Part shown: positions 9,700 to 19,514 of the stretch, one piece after another | How the letters are laid out: every line of letters begins with the position of its first letter | Numbering within the stretch: the stretch's first letter is position 1 | NCBI GenBank assembly: GCA_017411605.1 | Contig: JAFQPR010000028.1 | Coordinates: forward strand, 1-49,930 | Direction: 5' to 3' | DNA length: 49,930 nt | Origin: Clostridia bacterium | GTDB taxonomy: Bacteria; Bacillota; Clostridia; Oscillospirales; CAG-272 | The notes under the pieces: model-generated | Database searches by the model: none | What the model was told of the DNA's origin: nothing | The model's input: only the letters and a program-made list of their open reading frames with translations | Translations under genes and position numbers: made by a program

Positions 9700-12600
9700 A
9701 TGGAAAGAAATGCGTTTGATTCGATCAAAATAGGTCTTGCATCTCCCGAAACCATTCGTTCATGGTCATATGGTGAGGTTACCAAGGCGGAGACGATCAA
9801 TTACCGTACACTTAAGGCAGAGCGCGACGGCTTGTTCTGCGAAAAGATCTTTGGCCCGACCAAGGATTGGGAATGCCTTTGCGGTAAGTATAAGAGAGTC
9901 CGCTTCAAGGGCAAGGTCTGTGAAAAGTGCGGCGTTGAAGTAACCACTAAGAAGGTAAGACGTGAGCGTATGGGCTCTATCGAGCTTGCTGCTCCCGTAT
10001 CTCATATCTGGTACTTCAAGGCAGTTCCTTCAAGAATGGGTCTTGTGCTTGATATGTCGCCGAGACTTCTTGAAAGAGTAATTTACTTCGCAAGATATAT
10101 AGTTATCGATCCGGGCAACACTCCTCTTGAGAAGAAGCAGCTTCTCACCGATGATGAGTACAGAGCTGCACGTGAGAGATATGAAGACGATTTCAGAGCG
10201 GGAATGGGCGCTGAGGCTATCCGCGAGCTTCTTGCAGAAATCGACGTTGAAAAGCTTGCCGCAGAGCTCAAGACTCAGCTTGCTGAGAGCTCCGGTCAGA
10301 AAAAGGTTAAGATCATTAAAAGACTCGAGGTTATCGAGGCGTTCAGAAAGTCGGGCAACCGTCCCGAGTGGATGATCCTTGAAACACTTCCCGTTCTTCC
10401 TCCCGATATCCGTCCTATGACTCAGCTTGACGGTGGAAGATTTGCTACCTCGGATATCAATGAGCTTTACCGCAGAGTAATTAACAGAAATAACCGTCTT
10501 AAGCACTTCATCGAGATGCATGCTCCCGACATCATTATCCGTAATGAGAAGAGAATGCTTCAGGAGTTTGTTGACGCTCTTATTGATAACGGTAGAAGAG
10601 GAAAGGCTGTAACAGGCGCTTCCAACCGTCCTCTCAAGTCTCTTTCCGAGGCTCTCAGAGGTAAGCAGGGACGTTTCCGTCAGAACCTTCTCGGTAAGCG
10701 TGTTGACTATTCGGGACGTTCGGTTATCGTCGTAGGTCCCGACCTTAAGATCTTCCAGTGCGGTCTTCCTAAGGAAATGGCTCTCGAGCTCTTCCGTCCC
10801 TTCGTTATGAAGCGACTTATCGAAACTCAGAAGGCTAACTCCATCAAGGACGCAAAGAAGAAGGTAGACAGAGTTGCTCCCGAGGTTTGGGACGCTCTCG
10901 AATATGTAATCAAGGAGCACCCCGTGCTTCTTAACCGTGCTCCTACACTTCACCGCCTTTCGATTCAGGCGTTCGAGCCCGTTCTCGTTGAGGGTAGAGC
11001 AATAAAGCTTCATCCGCTCGTTTGTCCCGCGTTCAACGCCGACTTCGACGGTGACCAGATGCCCGTTCACGTTCCGCTTTCGAGCGAAGCTCAGGCAGAG
11101 GCAAGATTCCTTATGCTCTCTGCGAACAACCTGCTTAAGCCCGTTTCCGGTAAGGCTGTTACCGTTCCTTCTCAGGATATGGTCCTCGGTTCTTACTACC
11201 TCACGATCGACCATCCCGGTGAGGCAGGTGAAGGCAAGGTATTCCGCAACTTCGACGAGGTTGAGATGGCTTATGAGAATAAGCTTCTCGGAATGCACGC
11301 GGCTATTAAGGTTCGCGTAACTAAGGTAATTGACGGCGTAGAGAAGAGCGCAATTATAGATGCTACCTATGGTAGACTTATCTTCAACTCGAAGATTCCT
11401 CAGGATCTTGGATACGTTGACCGCTCAAAGGACCCCTTCGCGCTTGAGATCAACTTTGCAACTACAAGTAAAAAGCTTAAGGAGATAGTAGACCTTACCA
11501 TTAAGTACCACGGCTTTGCCGAGGCTGCTGCTGTTCTTGATAACATCAAGGCTATGGGTTATAAGTACTCTACCAGATCCTCGCTTTCCATCTCGGTTTA
11601 CGATATGACCATTCCTCCCCAGAAAAAGCAGATCCTCGACGATGCTGCTAAAAAGGTTGAAGAGATCACAGAGCTCTTCAATTGGGGTGAGCTTTCGGAC
11701 GATGAAAGATATAAGCAGGTCATCTCGGTTTGGGAAAAAGCAACTAACGACGTTACCGACGCTCTTACCGCAAACCTTGATAAATACAACTCGCTTAATA
11801 TGATCGCTACTTCGGGAGCCCGCGGTTCCACGAAGCAGATGAGACAGCTTGCCGGTATGCGTGGACTTATGTTTGCGACCAATGGTAAGACTATCGAAAT
11901 TCCCATCAAATCAAACTTCCGTGAAGGTCTTACAATGCTTGAGTACTTCATGGGTGCAAAGGGTTCACGTAAGTCACTTTCGGATACGGCTCTCCGTACC
12001 GCGGACTCCGGTTACCTCACACGTCGTCTTGTTGACGTATCGCAGGACGTTATCATTCGTGAGGAAGACTGCGGAGCTACCTCGGGTATCATAGTTTCCG
12101 ATATCAGAACAGGCGATAACGTTGTTGAAAAGCTCTTTGACAGACTTGTCGGCAGATATACCGTTAACGACGTTGTTAACGATGAGACCGGCGAGCTTAT
12201 AGTTCCCGCAAACACTATGATCGACGAGGAAATGGCGCACGCTATCGTTGACGCAGGTGTTACTCAAGTTGAGGTAAGAACTATACTCAGATGTCTTGCT
12301 AAGCGCGGAGTTTGCGTACATTGCTATGGCGCAGACTTGGCGCACGGAAATCCCGTTGCTATCGGTGAGGCGGTAGGTGTTATCGCAGCTCAGTCTATCG
12401 GTGAGCCCGGTACTCAGCTTACGATGAGAACCTTCCATACCGGTGGTGTCGCAGGTTCGGATATTACCCAGGGTCTTCCCAGAGTTGAAGAGCTCTTCGA
12501 GGCAAGAAAGCCCAAGAAGCCTGCTATCGTTACCGCTTATACGGGTACTGCTCGTATTCAGTCAGATAAGAAGCTTTCCAAGGTTATTATTCAGAACCCC

Positions 12601-13314
12601 GTTGAGCCCACCTCGAGTGACGTTGTTTACGATATACCCTTCGGTATGCGTCTTTGCATAGAGGACGGTCAGGAGGTTGTAAGAGGTCAGCAGCTTACTG
12701 AAGGCTTCCTTAACCCCGCAGACGTTCTTCATATGAGCGGTATTGATGCGGTTTATGACTACATTATCCGTGAGGTACAGAAGGTGTACCGCGGTGAGGA
12801 CGTTGAAATCAACGATAAGCACGTCGAATGTATCACACGTCAGATGACCAGAAAGGTAAGAATAGAGGATGCGGGAGATACCGATCTTCTTTCGGGTACT
12901 ACGGTTGATATTCTTGAGCTTCGCGATGAAAATGAGAAGATCGACGCGAGAATCGCAAACGGTGAGATAGCTCTTCGCCACGCAGAGGCTGCTCCTATGC
13001 TTCTCGGTATTACCAAGGCTTCTCTTATGACCGAGTCCTTCCTTTCCGCAGCATCCTTCCAGGAGACCACAAAGGTTCTCACAGAGGCTGCTATCAGAGG
13101 AAAGCAGGATAAGCTTCTCGGACTTAAGGAAAACGTTATTATCGGTAAGCTCATTCCCGCAGGAACGGGTCTTTCCCGTTACCGCGCTGTGGAAATTTGC
13201 GACGTTGAGAAGAAGGATGAGAATCTTGAGACAGAGGTTGTTTCCTTCGGTCCCGACGGAGAGAGTGTTTCTCTGCTTGAGAACACTTCCGACCTTATCG
13301 GAAACGTTGACTGA
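9700..13314 (+). CDS. rpoC: DNA-directed RNA polymerase subunit beta'
   Basis: This is the catalytic beta' subunit, 1204 residues and close to the usual Firmicutes length. The N-terminal zinc site is CLCGKYK...CEKCG. The active-site loop NADFDGDQ has its Mg-binding aspartates at D448, D450 and D452. It is followed by MPVHVPLS, where most RpoC proteins I know read MAVH. The trigger-loop/bridge region and second zinc site ([12 protein letters not shown]) are present. An in-frame TAA at 9691 leaves ATG 9700 as the only reasonable start, yet no good SD precedes it; a hairpin occupies that place. It is co-transcribed with rpoB. Confidence 0.97.
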   Translation: MERNAFDSIKIGLASPETIRSWSYGEVTKAETINYRTLKAERDGLFCEKIFGPTKDWECLCGKYKRVRFKGKVCEKCGVEVTTKKVRRERMGSIELAAPVSHIWYFKAVPSRMGLVLDMSPRLLERVIYFARYIVIDPGNTPLEKKQLLTDDEYRAARERYEDDFRAGMGAEAIRELLAEIDVEKLAAELKTQLAESSGQKKVKIIKRLEVIEAFRKSGNRPEWMILETLPVLPPDIRPMTQLDGGRFATSDINELYRRVINRNNRLKHFIEMHAPDIIIRNEKRMLQEFVDALIDNGRRGKAVTGASNRPLKSLSEALRGKQGRFRQNLLGKRVDYSGRSVIVVGPDLKIFQCGLPKEMALELFRPFVMKRLIETQKANSIKDAKKKVDRVAPEVWDALEYVIKEHPVLLNRAPTLHRLSIQAFEPVLVEGRAIKLHPLVCPAFNADFDGDQMPVHVPLSSEAQAEARFLMLSANNLLKPVSGKAVTVPSQDMVLGSYYLTIDHPGEAGEGKVFRNFDEVEMAYENKLLGMHAAIKVRVTKVIDGVEKSAIIDATYGRLIFNSKIPQDLGYVDRSKDPFALEINFATTSKKLKEIVDLTIKYHGFAEAAAVLDNIKAMGYKYSTRSSLSISVYDMTIPPQKKQILDDAAKKVEEITELFNWGELSDDERYKQVISVWEKATNDVTDALTANLDKYNSLNMIATSGARGSTKQMRQLAGMRGLMFATNGKTIEIPIKSNFREGLTMLEYFMGAKGSRKSLSDTALRTADSGYLTRRLVDVSQDVIIREEDCGATSGIIVSDIRTGDNVVEKLFDRLVGRYTVNDVVNDETGELIVPANTMIDEEMAHAIVDAGVTQVEVRTILRCLAKRGVCVHCYGADLAHGNPVAIGEAVGVIAAQSIGEPGTQLTMRTFHTGGVAGSDITQGLPRVEELFEARKPKKPAIVTAYTGTARIQSDKKLSKVIIQNPVEPTSSDVVYDIPFGMRLCIEDGQEVVRGQQLTEGFLNPADVLHMSGIDAVYDYIIREVQKVYRGEDVEINDKHVECITRQMTRKVRIEDAGDTDLLSGTTVDILELRDENEKIDARIANGEIALRHAEAAPMLLGITKASLMTESFLSAASFQETTKVLTEAAIRGKQDKLLGLKENVIIGKLIPAGTGLSRYRAVEICDVEKKDENLETEVVSFGPDGESVSLLENTSDLIGNVD

Positions 13315-13341
13315 TTTTAGTTCAGTGTAAAATAATTATAG

Positions 13342-13397
13342 AAAAAGCAAAGAACAGGTAAGCTCTTTTTGCGCGAGCCTATTCTTTGCTTTTTTGT
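13342..13397 (+). terminator. rho-independent terminator after rpoC
   Basis: AAAAAGCAAAGAA at 13342-13354 pairs with TTCTTTGCTTTTT starting at 13382. A partly paired inner loop lies between them and a T-run follows. It ends the rpoBC transcript. Confidence 0.85.
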
Positions 13398-13612
13398 TAT
13401 ATGCAAACAATTATTCTCAAAATACACGATTTTGTTACTTTTAAAACTGAAAGTTGGTATTAATCAAATCAAATATGAATGCTTCTTTCGTATGCCAATT
13501 AACAGCTTTTCTTTTTGCTTTGTTTTTTTGGAGGAGCAGTTCTTTATTAGCTTGATACAAACTGTACAAAAAACGGAAGAAAAAATGTACACAGTTAAGA
13601 TATCCTGTGTCC

Positions 13613-13641
13613 TTGACAAATTTTTTAAAATATAGTAATAT
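13613..13641 (+). promoter_or_regulatory. promoter of the AAA+ chimera gene
   Basis: TTGACA at 13613-13618 and TAATAT at 13636-13641 have a 17-nt spacer. The preceding stretch from 13398 to 13612 is AT-rich and shows no gene that I would support. Confidence 0.7.
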
Positions 13642-13676
13642 ATACTTGTATTAATATATTTAAATAGGAGAACTCT

Positions 13677-16600
13677 ATGAAAAAATCTACGCTACTGAAT
13701 TTTCTTTGCGATTACGCTAAGAGTATTAGCGAGAGCTTTGGAAAAAGCGCGATAACCGCAGACCACTTTATGATCGCGGTACTCAAAACGATGTGCGATG
13801 ACCGCGACGGTAAGCTGCCCGCAGATATCCGTACGCCCGAGGTCAGCTTTGAGTTTTTAAAGATCAATACCTTACTTCACCATTATGATATCACGTTCGA
13901 CGACGTGATTGAAAAAATATCCGATGAGCTGAGATCGGAAGAATACAACTCATCAATGGACGAGTTTGTTTTCAGAAAAATAAAATACACCGCTGAGGCG
14001 GAGGCAATAATCAAGACGCGTGAAGAGGTCGATACGGTTGCTTATCTCGAGCTCATTATTAAAGAGCCTACCGATGCTATAAGCAAGCATATCATCTCCG
14101 CTACGTGCGTTGCGGAAACGCCTGCGGCAGAGGTTAAAAAGCCCGAGGAGCCTACTCCCGAGCCTGAGCCGACGCCTGTTGATTTCAGCACTCTCTTTGA
14201 TTTTGATTTTTCGTCCGACTCCGATAAAAAGGAAGAGCCCGCGGATGATCTGAGCGCTACGGAGCAGCTTTGCAAAACCGTTGAAACAACGAAGAAGATA
14301 CAGGAATTCTTGCTTGACCGAGTATTCGGTCAGGATCAGGCGGTAAACGCATTCGTTTCGGGATACTTCCAGTCAGAGATCCAGAGAGCTATGCGCAAGG
14401 ATACGAGAAAGCCTGCCGCAATGTTCCTCTTTGCGGGCCCTCCCGGTGTAGGTAAGACCTTCCTTGCCGAGACCGCTGCCGAGGCTCTTAAGCTTCCGTT
14501 CAGAAGATTCGATATGAGTGAATATTCCGAAAACGAGTCTAATATTGAGTTCTGCGGCTCGGATAAGGTGTATAAGAACGGTAAAGCGGGTAACGTTACA
14601 AGCTTTGTTGAGGAAAATCCCCGTTGCGTGCTTCTCTTTGACGAGATCGAAAAATCGCATATCAACGTAATTCATCTCTTCCTTCAGATGCTTGATGCGG
14701 GAAGACTTAGAGATAACTATACCGATACAGAGGTATCGTTTACCGATGCTATTATAATTTTCACGACCAACGTCGGAAGAAGCCTTTACGAGGATACCGA
14801 GATATCCAACCTTTCCGCTATTTCGAGAAAGAAGGTCATCAAGGCTATTGCCGAGGATAAGAATCCCTCAACGGGAGAAAAGCTTTTCCCCGCGGCTATC
14901 TGCTCGCGTCTTGCGTCCGGTCACGTCGTTATGTTTAACCGCCTTGGCGCAGGCAACCTTTATACTATCGTAAACCGTGAGCTCCAGAAGAGTGCAAAGG
15001 GCTTTGAGGATGCTATGGGTATAAAGATAAACGTGGACGAAAAGGTGTCTACCGCGCTTATCTTTTCCGAGGGCGGAAATGCCGATGCGAGAACGGTTAA
15101 GGGAAAGACGGGAACGTTCTTCCACGAGGAGCTCTATGAGTTCTTCAGACTCTTCGCGTCGGAAAAGCACGGCGGTGACGTTGAAAAGCTTAAGAGCATT
15201 AACGTTAAGGTTGAGTTTGACGAAAAGGACGTCGAGGTATCTAAGCTCTTCGTGAATAACGGCGAGCGCGAGATACTTGTATTTGCCGACGCGGATATGC
15301 GACGCGAATGCGAAAGAAAGCTTCGCGACGTCAGATGCTATTTTGCTGACACTATTGCGGAAGCAAAGGAGCTCTTATTCCAGCACGACGTATCCGCAAT
15401 TCTTTGCGACGTAAGCTGCGGAGCAAAGACCAATATCGAGGGACTTCTCAATGCCGAGGACGTTCAGTCCGTGGGCAGAGATTTCATCTCCTACGTTATT
15501 GAAAGATATCCGCTTCCGATATATATTCTCGAAGAAAATACGGGCGATATAAGCAAGGAAGAGCGTCTCTCGTTTATGAAGCTTGGCGCAAAGGATATAG
15601 TTACTATAAACAGCAAGCATTCGGCTTCGTTCGAGAACCGCGTTAAGTTCATCTGCGACGTTTCTTACCAGCAAGGTAATATGATAAAGCTTGCAAAAGC
15701 AAATAAGGTACTCACTTACAAGACCGCTCAGACGGTGTCCGCAGATCAGAAGACCGCAGATATCAAGCTCTTTGATCTTCGTCTTGAGATGGCTACGGAT
15801 ACCTCGGATTCGGGCAGCGTACTTGATAATATATCTAAGCCTAACGTTTTGTTTGAGGATGTTATAGGCGCTGAGGATGCTAAGGGTGAGCTCAAGTATT
15901 TCGTTGAATATCTTAAAAATCCCGCAGACTTTATGCGCCGCGGTGTGAGATCTCCGAAGGGTGTGCTCCTTTACGGCCCTCCCGGTACGGGTAAAACGCT
16001 TCTCGCCAAGGCTATGGCAGGTGAGTCCGACGTAACCTTCCTTACGGCTGAAGGAAATCAGTTCTTAAAGAGTCTTATAGGACAGGGAGCTGACGAGGTA
16101 CATAAGCTCTTCAACGCCGCAAGAAAGTATGCTCCGTCTATTCTCTTTATTGACGAGATAGATGCGATAGGTAAGGACAGAAGCTCCGCCCAGGTGGATA
16201 ACACAGGCGACGTGCTTACCGCATTCCTCACCGAGATGGACGGCTTCAAATCCGATACTTCAAAGCCCGTTTTCGTTCTCGCGGCTACAAACTATGAGGT
16301 TGAGCCCGGACGAGGAAAGAGCCTTGATCCCGCGCTTCTCAGAAGATTTGACAGAAGAATATACGTAGATCTTCCCAATAAGGAAGAGCGTAAGCGTTAT
16401 CTTAAGATGAAGATATCGAAGAACGGTAACGTTGCTCTCAGCGACGAGCAGATAGATAATATCGCTCTCCGTTCTACGGGTATGAGCCTTGCAGAGCTCG
16501 AAAACGTCTTTGAGATGGCGCTCAGAAACGCTATTCGCTCGGGCGGAACCGTTAACGACGAGTCGTTCGAGGAGGCGTTTGAAACCTTTAACAGCGGTGA

Positions 16601-17162
16601 AAAGAAGGAATGGGCTCCCGAAACTCTCCTTCGTACCGCGCGCCACGAGGCAGGTCATGCACTTCTTTCGTGGATATATGGCGATAAGCCCTCTTACCTT
16701 ACGATAGTTGCAAGAGGAAACCACGGCGGTTATATGCAGCACGGCGAGAGTGAGGATAAAGCGATCTATATGAAGTCCGAGCTTCTCTCGAAGATAAGGA
16801 CCGCTCTTGGCGGAAGAGCCGCAGAGCTTGTATATTACGGTGAGGATGACGGTGTTTCGACAGGGGCATCGGGAGATCTCTATACCGCTACCAAGACCTG
16901 CGAGCGAATGATTTGCAGCTACGGTATGGATGATGAATTCGGACTTTCTTACATTGATGAAAACTACACGGCAACCGACCTTGCAAAGGATATCAGAGCA
17001 AGAATAAACTCTGTTCTTGAGGCTGAGCTTGCGAATGCTCGCGAGGTTATTTTGTCCCAGAGCGAGGCTATGGATAATATCGTCAGAGTCCTTATGGATA
17101 AGAATCACCTCAAGGGTGACGAGATCGATGAGATCTTCAGAAAATACGTAAAAAGAAAATAA
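13677..17162 (+). CDS. Clp-like AAA+ / receiver-like / FtsH-like AAA+-M41 protease chimera
   Basis: This 1161-residue protein has several modules. Residues 1-145 resemble a Clp N-terminal helical domain; 146-192 form a Pro/Glu/Asp-rich linker. Residues 205-480 are a ClpA/ClpB-D2-like AAA+ module: Walker A GPPGVGKT 254-261, Walker B VLLFDE 318-323, sensor-1 N365, arginine-finger candidate R411 and sensor-2 candidate R472. Residues 530-670 look like a receiver domain with acidic pair D538/D540 and D578 in the phospho-acceptor place, but the conserved Lys near the end is not evident. Residues 725-970 are FtsH-like AAA+: GPPGTGKT 767-774 and Walker B 822-827. The C-terminus is an M41 zinc protease with HEAGH at 990-994 and third ligand D1067. 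I see no membrane helices, unlike ordinary FtsH. The FtsH pore aromatic (FVG) reads LIG at 800-802. The start has a strong AGGAG SD. A YbjN-like gene follows by 28 nt. It is likely a soluble unfoldase-protease; substrates are unknown. Confidence 0.85.
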   Translation: MKKSTLLNFLCDYAKSISESFGKSAITADHFMIAVLKTMCDDRDGKLPADIRTPEVSFEFLKINTLLHHYDITFDDVIEKISDELRSEEYNSSMDEFVFRKIKYTAEAEAIIKTREEVDTVAYLELIIKEPTDAISKHIISATCVAETPAAEVKKPEEPTPEPEPTPVDFSTLFDFDFSSDSDKKEEPADDLSATEQLCKTVETTKKIQEFLLDRVFGQDQAVNAFVSGYFQSEIQRAMRKDTRKPAAMFLFAGPPGVGKTFLAETAAEALKLPFRRFDMSEYSENESNIEFCGSDKVYKNGKAGNVTSFVEENPRCVLLFDEIEKSHINVIHLFLQMLDAGRLRDNYTDTEVSFTDAIIIFTTNVGRSLYEDTEISNLSAISRKKVIKAIAEDKNPSTGEKLFPAAICSRLASGHVVMFNRLGAGNLYTIVNRELQKSAKGFEDAMGIKINVDEKVSTALIFSEGGNADARTVKGKTGTFFHEELYEFFRLFASEKHGGDVEKLKSINVKVEFDEKDVEVSKLFVNNGEREILVFADADMRRECERKLRDVRCYFADTIAEAKELLFQHDVSAILCDVSCGAKTNIEGLLNAEDVQSVGRDFISYVIERYPLPIYILEENTGDISKEERLSFMKLGAKDIVTINSKHSASFENRVKFICDVSYQQGNMIKLAKANKVLTYKTAQTVSADQKTADIKLFDLRLEMATDTSDSGSVLDNISKPNVLFEDVIGAEDAKGELKYFVEYLKNPADFMRRGVRSPKGVLLYGPPGTGKTLLAKAMAGESDVTFLTAEGNQFLKSLIGQGADEVHKLFNAARKYAPSILFIDEIDAIGKDRSSAQVDNTGDVLTAFLTEMDGFKSDTSKPVFVLAATNYEVEPGRGKSLDPALLRRFDRRIYVDLPNKEERKRYLKMKISKNGNVALSDEQIDNIALRSTGMSLAELENVFEMALRNAIRSGGTVNDESFEEAFETFNSGEKKEWAPETLLRTARHEAGHALLSWIYGDKPSYLTIVARGNHGGYMQHGESEDKAIYMKSELLSKIRTALGGRAAELVYYGEDDGVSTGASGDLYTATKTCERMICSYGMDDEFGLSYIDENYTATDLAKDIRARINSVLEAELANAREVILSQSEAMDNIVRVLMDKNHLKGDEIDEIFRKYVKRK

Positions 17163-17190
17163 ATAAAATTATAAACGGAGGATTTTAGTT

Positions 17191-17670
17191 ATGGCAGATT
17201 TAGACATGAAAAAGGCAAGAGAAGTATACGCTTCTCTCATCAGTATGCTTGATAGCATCAACTGGAGCTATGAAAAGGAAGAAGAAAAGCTCATTATCAG
17301 AAGCGGAGTAAACGGTGACGACCTTCCCGTAGAGTTCCTCGTTGTTGTAAATCCCAAAAATGAGGTAGTTCAGTTCATTTCTCAGCTTCCCTTCAACGCT
17401 CCCGAGGATAAGAGAATAGATCTCTCTATCGCTGTAAACGTTGCTAACTGGGGACTTTGCGACGGTTCGTTCGATTACAACGTAACCGACGGAAGAATTA
17501 TTTTCCGTATGACCTCAAGCTACCGCGAGAGCGTTCTCGGTGAGGAGCTCTTCAAGTACCTTATCATGGTTGCGGCTTCGACCGTTGACAGATACAATGA
17601 TAAGTTCTTTATGATATCCAAGGGAATGATCTCTATCCAGCAGTTCATTCAGCAGGAAAACGAAGACTAA
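17191..17670 (+). CDS. YbjN domain protein
   Basis: This 159-residue acidic, soluble protein fits the YbjN family. The fold resembles type III secretion chaperones, and members are often small adaptors or stress-response proteins of unclear mechanism. Visible features are an N-terminal helix (KKAREVYASLISMLD), a central beta region (EFLVVVNPKNEVVQFISQLP), the segment AVNVANWGLCDGSFDYN and a C-terminal helical end. It starts 28 nt after the protease chimera with an excellent GGAGG SD. It shares that gene's promoter and is followed by a terminator. A role as adaptor or chaperone for the upstream chimera is plausible but inferred only from context. Confidence 0.75.
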   Translation: MADLDMKKAREVYASLISMLDSINWSYEKEEEKLIIRSGVNGDDLPVEFLVVVNPKNEVVQFISQLPFNAPEDKRIDLSIAVNVANWGLCDGSFDYNVTDGRIIFRMTSSYRESVLGEELFKYLIMVAASTVDRYNDKFFMISKGMISIQQFIQQENED

Positions 17671-17692
17671 TTACTAATACAAATTTAAAAAC

Positions 17693-17742
17693 AAAGCACG
17701 CGGCGTAGGAGTTTAACGTTCCTATTACCGCGTGCTTTTTTG
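17693..17742. terminator. rho-independent terminator, probably bidirectional
   Basis: AAAGCACGCGG starting at 17693 pairs with CCGCGTGCTTT near 17728-17738. An inner TAGGAG/TTCCTA pairing lies within and TTTTTT follows. It sits between convergent genes and could also serve the minus-strand HtrA-like gene. Confidence 0.85.
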
Positions 17743-17790
17743 TGTTAATTTTAATTATATGGTATGAATATGTAAATAATTATAGGTAAA

Positions 17791-19221
17791 TTACTTGTAA
17801 TTGGTAACGTCACCTGCATCAAAGGTGATATCAACCGTCACCTCGATGCCACCTCTGAGTACAACGAGCGTTAGCGTGTCACCTACTCTCAGATCGAGGG
17901 AAATATCGATAAGATGATGATTGCGCGTTATCGGCTTTGTTTTTCCGTTTAGCATGGCGCTCAAGATGATATCGTCGGCAAAAAGAAGACCCTCTGCGGC
18001 GCTGCCCTCGTTAACGGTCAATATTTTAGTGCTTTCCGAAATTTCAATTTTACCCGTTTCGGTATTAAATGCTGCTTTTGAGTCGGTAGGTATTATGGAA
18101 ATACCCATCATAACGCGCTGCACGGTCTTGAGCTCCGTACCCACGCAATTGTCGATTATATTATCCGCAACGGCTCTGGCAACGTTTGAGGGGATGGCAT
18201 AACCGATGTTATCAACCGTGTCGTCCTCGAGTTTTGCGCTGACGATACCTATGACCTCACCGCGGTCATTGAATAGGGGACCGCCACTGTTTCCGTGGTT
18301 TACCGAAGTATCTATTCTTATAACTCTTCTTGATACCTGACCCGTGCCGTCGGCAAGATTCATCGCGATATCCTCCGAATCAACGCTGATAATGCCTGAG
18401 GTTGCGGATATGCATAAGCCTTCCGCATTTCCTATTGCGATAGAGGTTTCACCTACGGATACCGTATCCGAGTCGGCAAGCGTGCAGCTTGAGGGGAATT
18501 CATCGCGAAGGGCATCGCAGCCCTCGACGTAGAGTACAGCTATATCGTAGTTCATTGAGCCGCCGACGTACGTGGCAGGGAAGCTTTGCTCGGCGTATTC
18601 CGAGCCATAGAGATATACTTTGATATTGTCGCTTATCTTGTCTGCAGTGTTACATTCGGCATCATAAACTACGTGATGGTTAGTTATTATATACGCGTTT
18701 CCGGCTTCGTCATCAAGCTTATAGATAACGCCGGAGCCTTCTGATGCATAGTCTGTAACGGTAGTACCCGTGTAAATATTATATACGGTTTTCTTGTAAT
18801 GAGATTCGATGCTGACAGTGCTTCGAAGACCTTTAGCTATCGCCGCCGCAACAGCGGTGTCGTCAGTGTTGATATTTAAGGAAATATCAACGGTTCCGTC
18901 TTCGCCGTCACTTCCGTCCCGTCCATCTTCACCGTCTTCACCGTCTTTGCCGTCTTTACCGTTTTTGCCATCTTCTCCGTCTTTTCCGTTTTCACCGGGA
19001 GCACCGTCCTTGCCGTTCGCACCGTCTTTACCGTCAGCCCCGACGACTACACCGAGATTTTTCTCGCTTCCGTCGGAAAACTTGATAATAAGCTCTCCGT
19101 TATCGTTTATTTCCGCATCGAGAGCATCGGCTGAATTTGCAGCGGTACATCCCGAAAGGATAAGTGCCAAAACAACAGTTAAGCACAAAGCCAGAGTAAA
19201 TAAAACTGTTTTCTTTTTCAT
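17791..19221 (-). CDS. HtrA-like trypsin/PDZ lipoprotein with collagen-like stalk
   Basis: This 476-residue protein begins with a lipoprotein signal peptide (KKK, hydrophobic core, lipobox LSGC with Cys25). Residues 61-109 are 16 uninterrupted Gly-X-Y triplets, mostly GKD, GED and GAP type, resembling a collagen-like stalk. A trypsin-like serine protease domain of the HtrA/DegP type follows. The triad is visible: H183 (TNHHVV), D226 (NYDIAV) and S312 (GNSGGP). The C-terminal 100 residues fit a single PDZ domain. ATG 19221 is preferred over a GTG at 19230 because GGTG of the SD lies 7-10 nt upstream. The likely location is the outer face of the membrane, where it would degrade misfolded envelope proteins. 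Whether the Gly-X-Y segment trimerises is unknown. Confidence 0.88.
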   Translation of the reverse strand: MKKKTVLFTLALCLTVVLALILSGCTAANSADALDAEINDNGELIIKFSDGSEKNLGVVVGADGKDGANGKDGAPGENGKDGEDGKNGKDGKDGEDGEDGRDGSDGEDGTVDISLNINTDDTAVAAAIAKGLRSTVSIESHYKKTVYNIYTGTTVTDYASEGSGVIYKLDDEAGNAYIITNHHVVYDAECNTADKISDNIKVYLYGSEYAEQSFPATYVGGSMNYDIAVLYVEGCDALRDEFPSSCTLADSDTVSVGETSIAIGNAEGLCISATSGIISVDSEDIAMNLADGTGQVSRRVIRIDTSVNHGNSGGPLFNDRGEVIGIVSAKLEDDTVDNIGYAIPSNVARAVADNIIDNCVGTELKTVQRVMMGISIIPTDSKAAFNTETGKIEISESTKILTVNEGSAAEGLLFADDIILSAMLNGKTKPITRNHHLIDISLDLRVGDTLTLVVLRGGIEVTVDITFDAGDVTNYK

Positions 19222-19315
19222 AAATATCACCGACCTTTGGTTTTCTTTATAAGGATTCTAGCATCATCTGCTTAAAAAAGATTAAATACAACAGATAAGA
19301 AGGGATACCGTGTTA

Positions 19316-19344
19316 ATTATAGCACTTTTTAGGTATATTTTCAA
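19316..19344 (-). promoter_or_regulatory. promoter of the HtrA-like gene
   Basis: On the minus strand, TTGAAA (19344-19339) and TATAAT (19321-19316) are separated by 17 nt. This gives an untranslated leader of roughly 85 nt. Confidence 0.7.
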
Positions 19345-19382
19345 GTCCCTTACAATCCGTTTCGAAAAATATTTGTAATGAA

Positions 19383-19411
19383 TTGAAATAGATGATAACT
19401 TATGATATAAT
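19383..19411 (+). promoter_or_regulatory. promoter of the nitroreductase gene
   Basis: TTGAAA at 19383-19388 and TATAAT at 19406-19411 have a 17-nt spacer. It diverges from the HtrA-like promoter, and a short ATTATAATG direct repeat overlaps and follows the -10 box. Confidence 0.65.
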
Positions 19412-19514
19412 TATAATGATTATAATGATTATAGAATGTCGACTTTCGATTGTCGTGATAGCAGAGTATAGCTTATTAAGGAAAAACGTTTGTAATATCA
19501 AAAAGGAGATAATC

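Noticed and set aside
10030-11298. Long minus-strand open frame (422 codons) opposite rpoC
   Set aside because: Same reason: it mirrors strongly conserved rpoC and resembles no protein family.
18895-19041. Short regularly repeated DNA that could be taken for a CRISPR or tandem repeat array
   Set aside because: The 9-nt periodicity encodes Gly-X-Y triplets inside the HtrA-like gene; there are no spacers of unique sequence.
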